From Synergistaceae bacterium UBA4088 (GTDB lineage Bacteria > Synergistota > Synergistia > Synergistales > Thermovirgaceae): DNA of 9,371 nt. Each line of letters opens with the position of its first letter. Position 1 is the first letter of the stretch. The stretch spans positions 973-10,343 of the forward strand of contig DFYG01000007.1 in assembly GCA_002382605.1 (NCBI GenBank), read 5' to 3'. Below the pieces are notes generated by a model. That model worked only from the letters and a program-made list of their open reading frames with translations, was not told the DNA's origin and made no database searches. Below, piece by piece: positions 1-6,024 of this stretch. Both the position numbers and the translations under genes were made by a program.

Positions 1-1203
1 AACAGGCAGGAAATAGCTGATATGCTGCTCAGGGATCAGAGGTTTTCCAGTGTCACGATCGAGCTTGCCCGGCCGGGAGAAAGCATCAGGATGATCCCCG
101 TAAAGGATGTTGTCGAACCGAGGTGCAAGATAGACGGGCCCGGCGAAGTGTTCCCGGGATTCATAGGAGATGTCGATACCGTGGGTGAGGGAACGACTCT
201 CGTCCTCTCAGGGGCTGCGGTCGTCACCTGCGGAAAGATCGTCGGATTCCAGGAAGGTATCATAGATATGTCAGGGCCGGGAGCGGAGTACACTCCGTTT
301 TCGAAGACATTCAACGTGGTTCTGGTGGTTGAGCCGACCGAAGGACTTGAGAAACATGATTACGAGGCCGCCTGCAGGCTGGCCGGGCTTAAGACGGCGC
401 ATTTCCTTGCGACGAAAGCCAAAGGTGCTTCCGGAGGAGAGACCGGGATTTTCGATATCCCGGACCTTGCAAAGGCCATGACTTCCCACGAGGGGCTTCC
501 GAAGGTTGCCTACCTCTACATGCTCCAGTCTCAGGGACTTCTCCACGACACATACGTCTACGGAGTGGATGCCAAGAAGATACTCCCCACTCTTATCCAT
601 CCCAACGAAGTTATGGACGGAGCAATCGTATCGGGCAACTGCGTATCTGCCTGTGACAAGAACAGTACATATTCGCACCAGAACAACCCCATAATCTCCC
701 ATATGTACAAGCGTCACGGCAGGGATCTCAATTTTGTCGGCTGCATCATCACCAACGAGAACACGACACTGGCCGACAAGAAACGCAGCTCCTCCTATGC
801 GGTAAAACTGGCGAAGATGCTGGGAGTCGAAGGAGTCATAATCAGCGAAGAGGGGTTCGGCAACCCTGATACCGACCTGATAATGAACTGCAGGAAGCTT
901 GAGCAGGCTGGCATCAAGACCGTTCTTGTGACCGATGAATATGCCGGAAGGGATGGAGCAAGCCAGTCGCTCGCGGATGCATGCCCTGAAGCCGACGCGG
1001 TTGTAACGGGGGCCAACGCGAACCCGACGATCGTATTGCCGAAAATGGACAGGGTCATCGGTCTGCCCGGCGCCGCCAACACCATAGCGGGTGGTTTCGA
1101 AGGTTCACTGAGAGATGATGGCTCCATCGAGGTGGAGATCCAGGCAATTACCGGAGCTACCAGCGAACTGGGTTCCAGCCGGATAGGTGCCTATACCATC
1201 TGA
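1..1203 (+). CDS. grdE: Glycine reductase Protein B alpha/beta proprotein GrdE, 5'-truncated by the window edge
   Basis: GrdE is the precursor of the two non-selenium subunits of Protein B, which binds glycine as a Schiff base on a pyruvoyl group. The frame is open from base 1 with no start preceded by a ribosome-binding site, and family motifs (ELARPGES, VEPRCKIDG) lie close to the first codon, so roughly 30-40 N-terminal residues should lie upstream. Also visible are KIVGFQEGIIDMSGPGAEYT, YMLQSQGLLHDTYVYGVDAK, IISEEGFGNPDTDL and TDEYAGRDGASQSLADA. The Asn-Cys pair in SGNCVSACDKN (bases 637-642) matches the site where known GrdE proteins are cleaved and the cysteine becomes the pyruvoyl group. 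It ends with TGA at 1201-1203, 57 bases before grdA. Paralogues GrdG (sarcosine) and GrdI (betaine) are alternatives; direct linkage to grdA, grdB, grdC and grdD favours glycine. In related bacteria thioredoxin-system genes often lie just upstream, outside this window. Confidence 0.95.
   Translation, partial: NRQEIADMLLRDQRFSSVTIELARPGESIRMIPVKDVVEPRCKIDGPGEVFPGFIGDVDTVGEGTTLVLSGAAVVTCGKIVGFQEGIIDMSGPGAEYTPFSKTFNVVLVVEPTEGLEKHDYEAACRLAGLKTAHFLATKAKGASGGETGIFDIPDLAKAMTSHEGLPKVAYLYMLQSQGLLHDTYVYGVDAKKILPTLIHPNEVMDGAIVSGNCVSACDKNSTYSHQNNPIISHMYKRHGRDLNFVGCIITNENTTLADKKRSSSYAVKLAKMLGVEGVIISEEGFGNPDTDLIMNCRKLEQAGIKTVLVTDEYAGRDGASQSLADACPEADAVVTGANANPTIVLPKMDRVIGLPGAANTIAGGFEGSLRDDGSIEVEIQAITGATSELGSSRIGAYTI
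637..642 (+). other. Predicted GrdE cleavage site and pyruvoyl precursor cysteine
   Basis: Codons AAC (637-639) and TGC (640-642) encode the Asn-Cys of the SGNCVSACDKN motif. In characterised clostridial GrdE the proprotein is split before this cysteine, which is converted to the carbonyl group that binds the substrate amine. The assignment here rests on motif identity; the processing itself cannot be seen in DNA. A second cysteine lies four residues later. Confidence 0.75.
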
Positions 1204-1246
1204 CGTAGAAGAGCAAAGCCTGTTCCTTATCTTATCCAGTATTTGA

Positions 1247-1260
1247 AGGAGGTGCTTCAC
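1247..1260 (+). promoter_or_regulatory. Ribosome-binding site of grdA
   Basis: AGGAGGTG at 1247-1254 is a near-perfect Shine-Dalgarno sequence six bases before ATG 1261. It fixes the grdA start well upstream of the selenocysteine TGA, and so shows that the open frame beginning at ATG 1408 is only the downstream part of the gene. Confidence 0.85.
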
Positions 1261-1737
1261 ATGGGCAAACTCGCAGGAAAGAAGGTTCTGCTTCTCGGCG
1301 AAAGGGACGGCGTAGCCGCACCTGCAATGGAAGAGAGCCTCAAGAACTGTGGAGCGGATTTCGTTTTTTCTGTAACAGAATGCTTTGTCTGAACTGCCGC
1401 AGGAGCCATGGATCTGCAGAACCAGCAGCGCGTCAAGGACGCCGCTGACAAGTTTGGAGCGGAGAACCTGGTAGTGATACTGGGATCATCCGATGCCGAA
1501 GGTGCCGAGATCTACGCAGAAACGGTGACCAATGGCGATCCAACCTTCGCAGGTCCTCTGGCAGGAGTCCCGTTGGGACTCGCGGTGTACGACATTTTCG
1601 AGCAGGAGATCCGGGAAGAGGCGGATGCCTCGATCTGGGAAGAGCAGATAAGCATGATGGAAATGGTCCTTGATACCGAGGCGCTCGCTAAAGCCGTCAA
1701 GGGTGTGAGGGAACAATACGGGAAATATACCCTCTAG
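1261..1737 (+). CDS. grdA: Glycine reductase selenoprotein A, GrdA, with in-frame TGA (Sec44)
   Basis: GrdA is the small, acidic, redox-active selenoprotein shared by glycine, sarcosine and betaine reductases. Its selenocysteine takes the carboxymethyl group from Protein B and passes it to Protein C; the oxidised mixed selenide-sulfide is re-reduced by the thioredoxin system. Reading TGA 1390-1392 as Sec gives 158 residues, the usual length. The N-terminal part has a [12 protein letters not shown] strand-loop. The active site is C41-F-V-U44 in TECFVU followed by [11 protein letters not shown], the family signature. [16 protein letters not shown] and a C-terminal [11 protein letters not shown] also match. 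It ends with TAG at 1735-1737. Automated gene calling that treats TGA as stop would split it into a 43-residue stub and a 109-residue piece starting at 1408. Confidence 0.96.
1390..1392 (+). other. Selenocysteine codon (TGA) of grdA, residue 44
   Basis: TGA occurs in frame between TECFV and TAAGAMDL, exactly where characterised GrdA proteins carry selenocysteine in the CxxU motif. Family-typical sequence continues in the same frame on both sides for the full protein length, so this is recoding and not a nonsense mutation or a sequencing error. Confidence 0.95.
1414..1428 (+). promoter_or_regulatory. Weak candidate bacterial SECIS hairpin of grdA
   Basis: CTGC (1414-1417) can pair with GCAG (1425-1428) around the 7-base loop AGAACCA, which begins 26 bases after the Sec TGA and has G as its second base. 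Position and loop fit the loose bacterial SECIS model, but the stem is only 4 bp. Another fold, GCAGG 1399-1403 with TCTGC 1413-1417 (last pair G-U), is equally possible. The signal is much less clear than the one in grdB. Confidence 0.25.
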
Positions 1738-1770
1738 TGGGTAGCCCCGTGAAAGGGGGGAACAACTTAT

Positions 1771-3078
1771 ATGGCGTACAGGGTAGTCCACTATATCAAC
1801 CAGTTCTTCGCGGGAGTAGGCGGCGAGGAGATGGCCGGATACAGGCCCGAATCCAGGAATGGTTTCGTGGGTCCGGGTCAGGCGTTAAAGGCCGCGTTCG
1901 GTTCCCAGGCAGAAATAGTCGGAACAGTCATTTGTGGAGACACCTATTTCGCTGAAAACCTTGAAAAGGCTGAGAAAGAGGTTCTGGATCTCATCAAAGC
2001 ATTCTCTCCCGATGCTGTTGTTGCTGGTCCCGCTTTTAACGCAGGACGTTACGGTACCGCTTGCGGAGCCGTCTGCGAGTCTGTCAGAAAGAACATGGGC
2101 ATACCTACGGTATCAGGAATGTACCTGGAGAACCCGGGTGTGGATATGTACCGCAGATCCACCTACATCGTCAGCACGCCGGACAGCGCAAGAGGGATGA
2201 AGGACGCGGTGCCTGCAATGGCGGGTCTCCTGTTGAAGCTGCTCAAGGGCGATGCCATCGGATCTCCCTCAGAAGAAGGCTATATCGAGCGGGGGATCAG
2301 GGTCAACTGCTTCATGGACAAGACGGGAGCCGAGAGAGCGGTCGATATGTTCGTCAAAAAACTTCACGGCGAACCTTTCAAGACCGAGTATCCGATGCCG
2401 ACATTCGACCGGGTCGCTCCGAATCCCCCGATCCTTGACATGAAGAACGCCACTATAGCCCTGGTTACTTCCGGAGGGATAGTGCCCAAGGGCAACCCCG
2501 ATCACATTGAGGCCTCAAGCGCATCCAAATATGGCGAGTACAGCCTGGCGGGAGTCATGAAGATCGACTCTGCCACTCACCAGACCGCTCATGGCGGCTA
2601 CGATCCCACATACGCCAACCAGGATCCCAACAGGGTTCTGCCTCTTGACGCAATGCGCGCTCTCGAGAAAGAGGGGGTATTCAAAAAGTTCCACGAGAAG
2701 TACTACACAACGGTGGGCAACGGAACCTCCGTTGGCAACGCAAAACGCTTCGGGGCGGAGATAGCCCAGAAACTCAAGAATGACAATGTTGATGCCGTCA
2801 TAGTCACATCGACCTGAGGAACCTGCACTCGTTGCGGTGCAACGATAGTAAAGGAGATCGAGCGCTCAGGTCTTCCGGTAGTACATATCTGCACCATTGT
2901 TCCTATATCTCTTACCGTCGGGGCCAACAGGATCATCCCCGCGGTTGCGATACCCTACCCTCTCGGCGATCCTTCCAGGAACCCCGAAGAGGAGAAGAAG
3001 ATCAGGCGCGTTATTGTTGAAAAGGCTTTGAAGGCTCTTCAGACCCAGGTCGAGGACCAGACTGTTTTCAACGATTGA
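1771..3078 (+). CDS. grdB: Glycine reductase Protein B gamma subunit, selenoprotein GrdB, with in-frame TGA (Sec349)
   Basis: GrdB is the selenoprotein subunit of the substrate-binding Protein B; its selenocysteine is thought to attack the glycine alpha-carbon while GrdE holds the amino group. Reading TGA 2815-2817 as Sec gives 435 residues, matching the family length of about 436. The N-terminus MAYRVVHYINQFFAGVGGEE, GPAFNAGRYGTACG, the central MKNATIALVTSGGIVPKGNP and DSATHQTAHGGYDP are typical. The active site is STU349-GT-C-TR-C, a UxxCxxC motif, followed by VVHICTIVPISLTVGANRI and a tail ending QVEDQTVFND. The start is preceded by a G-rich Shine-Dalgarno (AAAGGGGGGAA, 1752-1762), and the gene follows grdA by 33 bases. 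The final stop is also TGA (3076-3078). Sarcosine or betaine paralogues GrdF/GrdH share the motif; the operon context argues for glycine. Confidence 0.96.
2815..2817 (+). other. Selenocysteine codon (TGA) of grdB, residue 349
   Basis: TGA lies in frame in ...VTST-U-GTCTRCGATIVKEIERSG. The 86 codons that follow encode the conserved GrdB C-terminal domain, including the two cysteines of UxxCxxC. Without readthrough the protein would stop at 348 residues and lose the catalytic site. Confidence 0.95.
2829..2845 (+). promoter_or_regulatory. Bacterial SECIS hairpin of grdB
   Basis: TCGTTGC (2829-2835) and GCAACGA (2839-2845) form a perfect 7-bp stem with the 3-base loop GGT. The stem starts 12 bases after the Sec TGA and the loop 19 bases after it. 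This satisfies the general bacterial SECIS rules: a short stem-loop inside the coding region, a G at the start of the apical loop, and a loop about 16-37 bases from UGA. It would bind the elongation factor SelB. An alternative fold, TGCAC 2824-2828 with GTGCA 2837-2841, is shorter and has an 8-base loop. Confidence 0.7.
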
Positions 3079-3093
3079 CAGCAATTTCGTGGT

Positions 3094-3116
3094 GGCCCGG
3101 GCGTTTTGTCCGGGCC
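3094..3116 (+). promoter_or_regulatory. GC-rich intercistronic hairpin between grdB and grdC
   Basis: GGCCCGG (3094-3100) pairs perfectly with CCGGGCC (3110-3116). The stem extends inward by a G-U pair and a C-G pair to a GTTTT loop. No T-run follows on either strand, so it is not a typical intrinsic terminator. A stable hairpin between cistrons may protect an mRNA end, pause polymerase or set the grdAB to grdCD ratio; this role is inferred. Confidence 0.6.
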
Positions 3117-3149
3117 GCTCGTGAATAGAATCGGAGGGAGGATCCGCCC

Positions 3150-4682
3150 ATGGCTCATGTGGCAATAAGGGGCTATTCGTACTGTCTGAACCATACCCCT
3201 GAACTTGGCTTGCACTACGGCAATACTCCTTATACCGAATTGACATCTCACGGAGAGACTGAGTTCTTGAAGGGACTTGCAGGAAACCTGCAATCATACG
3301 GGGAAGCCTGCTGTTACCCCCCTAATCAGGTATTCATAGGTGGGATGGAACTGGACGATCTCGCCGTCCATCCTTCTCCGATGTACCGGAACCGGCTCAA
3401 GGAAGGGCCCAGGTTCGGCAAATTCGGAGAGATAATGCCTGAGAATGAATTCCTCGGGCTAATGGATATATGTGATGTTTTTGACCTTATATGGCTGGAA
3501 GAGGGCTTTGCGTCAGATGTTTCAGCCGCACTGGCAAAGCACCACCTGTTCAGCGACAGGATCATGGCACGGCTGGAAAAGGGACACCCTCTACCTGAGA
3601 TCGATGAGGAGATATCCCGACACGGCGCTCTTCCCCTTTATTTTCATGGAAAAATTGCCGGGTGCTGCAGAAAGGGACACGATATTGATGAATCCCTCTC
3701 AGCACACGTTCTTCTGGAAAACCTGGCCAGCAAGGCAGGTTCCGTTCTGGCATTGCTGCATCTTCTGGAGTCAACGGGGCTTTCCCCCTCAGACATAGAT
3801 TACGTTATCGAGTGTTCAGAGGAAGCGGCAGGCGACATGAACCAGCGCGGAGGCGGAAACTTTGCCAAGGCGATCGCGGAGATCGCTGGTTGCGTCAACG
3901 CCTCCGGGTTCGATGTCCGCAGCTTCTGCGCGGGTCCGGTAAACGCCATGATCGCTGGCGCAACCCAGGTCGCAAGCGGTGCGAGGCCCAACGTGGTGGT
4001 TCTGGCCGGTGGAGCGGTGCCGAAGCTGTTCATGAACAGCCGCGATCATATTAAAAAAGAGATGCCGCCTCTTGAGGACTGCCTTGGCAATTTTGCGGTT
4101 CTGCTGGATCCGGACGACGGAAGCTGCCCCGTCATGAGAGTGGACGCGCTTGGGAAGCACTCCGTAGGTGCGGGTTCGTCTCCTCAGGCGATCACATCGG
4201 CACTTGTCCTCGAACCGCTCCAGAAGATAGGACTTTCCTTTGCTGATGTAGACAAATTTGCCGCTGAGCTGCAGATACCAGAGATCACAGTCCCTGCAGG
4301 CGCGGGTGACGTCCCGACCTCCAACTACAAGATGATAGCCGCGCTTGCCGTAATGAAGGGGCAACTCAAGAAAGAGGAAATGCCAGCCTTTGTCGAGCAG
4401 AAGGGCATCCCGGGTTTTGCCCACACCCAGGGCCATATTCCTTCAGGTGTTCCCTTCATCGGGCATGCCTGTGAGGCTATCAGAGAGGGCAGGTACGGCC
4501 GGGTGATGATCATAGGCAAGGGGAGCCTCTTTCTTGCAAGGCTGACCAATCTGTCGGATGGGGCATCTTTCCTTATCGAACCAGGAGCCGGCCCTGGCCT
4601 CCGCGGGGAGATCACGAAGGATGATGTCCGGGAGGCGATCCTTGAAGTTCTCATGGATCTATCGAAAGGCCTGACGGGGTGA
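3150..4682 (+). CDS. grdC: Glycine reductase Protein C beta subunit, GrdC
   Basis: GrdC is one of the two subunits of Protein C, the acetyl-phosphate-forming component. Protein C takes the carboxymethyl-selenoether from GrdA, generates an enzyme-bound acetyl thioester and releases acetyl phosphate by phosphorolysis. The 510-residue product has the family N-terminus (MAHVAIRGYSYCLNHTPELG) and a thiolase/FabH-like fold, seen in IDYVIECSEEAAGDMNQRGG near residues 216-235 and SFCAGPVNAMIAGATQ near 258-273. Cys260 in FCAG sits where ketoacyl-synthase-III-type enzymes have their reactive cysteine (motif comparison). HTQGHIPSGVPFIGHA and RVMIIGKGSLFLARLTNL lie near the C-terminus. The start is supported by GGAGGGAGG at 3133-3141. 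The gene ends four bases before grdD, so the two are probably translationally coupled, as expected for subunits of one complex. Confidence 0.95.
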   Translation: MAHVAIRGYSYCLNHTPELGLHYGNTPYTELTSHGETEFLKGLAGNLQSYGEACCYPPNQVFIGGMELDDLAVHPSPMYRNRLKEGPRFGKFGEIMPENEFLGLMDICDVFDLIWLEEGFASDVSAALAKHHLFSDRIMARLEKGHPLPEIDEEISRHGALPLYFHGKIAGCCRKGHDIDESLSAHVLLENLASKAGSVLALLHLLESTGLSPSDIDYVIECSEEAAGDMNQRGGGNFAKAIAEIAGCVNASGFDVRSFCAGPVNAMIAGATQVASGARPNVVVLAGGAVPKLFMNSRDHIKKEMPPLEDCLGNFAVLLDPDDGSCPVMRVDALGKHSVGAGSSPQAITSALVLEPLQKIGLSFADVDKFAAELQIPEITVPAGAGDVPTSNYKMIAALAVMKGQLKKEEMPAFVEQKGIPGFAHTQGHIPSGVPFIGHACEAIREGRYGRVMIIGKGSLFLARLTNLSDGASFLIEPGAGPGLRGEITKDDVREAILEVLMDLSKGLTG

Positions 4683-4686
4683 TCTG

Positions 4687-5844
4687 ATGGCCAATGCCGG
4701 CGCCAGGAAGATCATAGGAGAAGCCCTTAGCGACATAGTCGGATCCGCACGAAGAGGTGGACCGCATGTCCGAGTGGGGCTGATGGCATCCGGAAGCGAA
4801 CTCGGCCCGGAGGAACTGGCTCGGGGGGCTGCTCTTGCCCAGGAGGCCCGACCAGAGCTTCATGTCGTTATGATAGGTCCCATGCTGAAGGGTTATGACC
4901 AGCTGGAATGGATAGAAACTTCCGACTGTGAAGAGGATATATCGGACGGCATGGAGACCGCGCTCAAGGATGGGAGCATCAGTGCCGCTGTTGCCCTTCA
5001 TTATCCGTTCCCGCTTGGTGTGACCACTATTGGAAGAGTCCTGACCCCCTCAAGAGGAAGGCCGATGCTGATAGCTTCCACCACCGGCGCCAGTTCGACC
5101 GACCGCTTCGAGGGAATGGTAAGGAATGCGATATACGGGGTGGCGGTGGCGAGATCTCTCGGGATCGAAGACCCTTCAGTTGGCATTCTAAACATCGATG
5201 GGGCCAATCCTGCATTCAGGGCTTTGGGAAAACTCCGGGACAACGGTTTTCCGATCTCTTTCGGAAGCAGCGTCAGAAAGGACGGGGGGGCTATTCTAAG
5301 GGGAAACGATATCCTTGCGGGAGCGGTAGACGTATGCGTGACCGACACCCTCACAGGCAACGTTCTCATGAAGATGTTCTCCGCGTTCACGACGGGCGGC
5401 AGTTACGAGTCCACAGGCTGGGGTTACGGCCCATCGGTCGGCAGGGACTGGTCTCTGGTCGTCTCGATCATCTCGAGGGCCTCAGGCGCGCCTGTGATCG
5501 CCAACGCCCTGGATTATTCTGCCCGGGCAGTTGTCGGGGGGCTTGCCGCAAAGGTCGCGGCGCATGTAGCCATGGCGGATAAGGCAGGGTTGCCGGATAT
5601 TATCGCCGAAATGAGACCCTCGAAACAGGCGGTAAGAGATGAGGTCGCTCCGCCTCCAAAGGAGCCCACCGAGGAAGAGCTGCACGGAATCGATGTGCTG
5701 TCCATTGAGGATGCCGTCATGGCTCTCTGGAGAAAAGGAATATACGCCGAATCGGCGATGGGATGCACTGGACCCGTCGTCAAGGTTCCGGCGAGATATC
5801 TGAAAGATTCCGAAGAGGCTCTCCGGAGCGAGGGTTTCATCTAG
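4687..5844 (+). CDS. grdD: Glycine reductase Protein C alpha subunit, GrdD
   Basis: GrdD works with GrdC to convert the Protein A-bound carboxymethyl group to acetyl phosphate. The 385-residue product is of usual family length and resembles the PlsX/phosphate-acyltransferase-like fold, in keeping with phosphorolysis of an acetyl thioester. Recognisable stretches are RVGLMASGSELGPEELARGA, ILNIDGANPAFRAL, DVCVTDTLTGNVLMKMFSAF, TTGGSYESTGWGYGPSVGRD and the C-terminal AMGCTGPVVKVP. Cys360 in the last motif corresponds in place to the active-site Cys359 described for the Eubacterium acidaminophilum protein. ATG 4687 follows the grdC stop by four bases, and a GGGGTGAT-type ribosome-binding site lies inside the end of grdC. 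It is the last gene of the grd cluster; no classical terminator follows it. Confidence 0.95.
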   Translation: MANAGARKIIGEALSDIVGSARRGGPHVRVGLMASGSELGPEELARGAALAQEARPELHVVMIGPMLKGYDQLEWIETSDCEEDISDGMETALKDGSISAAVALHYPFPLGVTTIGRVLTPSRGRPMLIASTTGASSTDRFEGMVRNAIYGVAVARSLGIEDPSVGILNIDGANPAFRALGKLRDNGFPISFGSSVRKDGGAILRGNDILAGAVDVCVTDTLTGNVLMKMFSAFTTGGSYESTGWGYGPSVGRDWSLVVSIISRASGAPVIANALDYSARAVVGGLAAKVAAHVAMADKAGLPDIIAEMRPSKQAVRDEVAPPPKEPTEEELHGIDVLSIEDAVMALWRKGIYAESAMGCTGPVVKVPARYLKDSEEALRSEGFI

Positions 5845-5883
5845 AAACCATACACAGGCCATGGAGCATGAAACTGGGGGCTG

Positions 5884-5892
5884 TGATATAAT
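5884..5892 (+). promoter_or_regulatory. Extended -10 promoter for agcS
   Basis: TGATATAAT at 5884-5892 is a perfect extended -10 element (TGn followed by TATAAT). No good -35 hexamer is found 16-18 bases upstream, which is tolerated for extended -10 promoters. Transcription would begin near 5899, leaving a leader of about 125 bases before agcS. This suggests agcS can be expressed apart from the grd operon, though read-through from grdD also seems possible. Confidence 0.5.
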
Positions 5893-5950
5893 TTAAGCGG
5901 GAATTTAATATTGAAAATCCTGTCAGTGAGTAAAGGGGGTGGGTTAAAGC

Positions 5951-5962
5951 AGGACGCGTCCT
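5951..5962. promoter_or_regulatory. 12-bp perfect palindrome in the agcS leader
   Basis: AGGACGCGTCCT is its own reverse complement. It lies about 50 bases downstream of the predicted start point of the extended -10 promoter and 62 bases before the agcS ATG. It could be a binding site for a dimeric repressor or a small RNA hairpin (4 bp with a CGCG loop). No regulator gene is present in the window to link with it. Confidence 0.3.
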
Positions 5963-6024
5963 CGAAAGGTAACGGAAGTGATCCGCAAATACTTTGAACC
6001 ACAAAGAAGGAGGGATTTGCTGCC

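Noticed and set aside
271..717. Long minus-strand open frames opposite grdE, and similar ones opposite grdC (3816-4436) and agcS/alr (7354-7983)
   Set aside because: They lie antisense to well-recognised genes, show no family motifs, and are expected by chance from the codon bias of a GC-rich genome.
1408..1737. A separate 109-residue ORF starting at ATG 1408
   Set aside because: It is the part of grdA after the Sec codon. ATG 1408 encodes the internal Met of GAMDL and has no fitting ribosome-binding site, whereas ATG 1261 does.
1771..2817. A 348-residue GrdB ending at TGA 2815
   Set aside because: Conserved GrdB sequence, including the UxxCxxC cysteines, continues in frame to 3078, so the TGA is Sec and not stop or a nonsense mutation.
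3103..3131. Promoter for grdC with TAGAAT at 3126-3131
   Set aside because: No usable -35 at proper spacing; the region overlaps the hairpin, and grdC fits as part of the grd transcript.
5853..5885. Terminator after grdD formed by CACAG (5853-5857) and CTGTG (5881-5885)
   Set aside because: The stem is short with a large loop, and the following bases are the TATAAT promoter element, not a T-run.
5893..6024. Glycine riboswitch upstream of agcS
   Set aside because: The position is attractive, but the conserved aptamer core (a CCGAAGG..GCAA-type stretch followed by a CUCAGG-type stretch) is not present, and the leader is short for a tandem aptamer.
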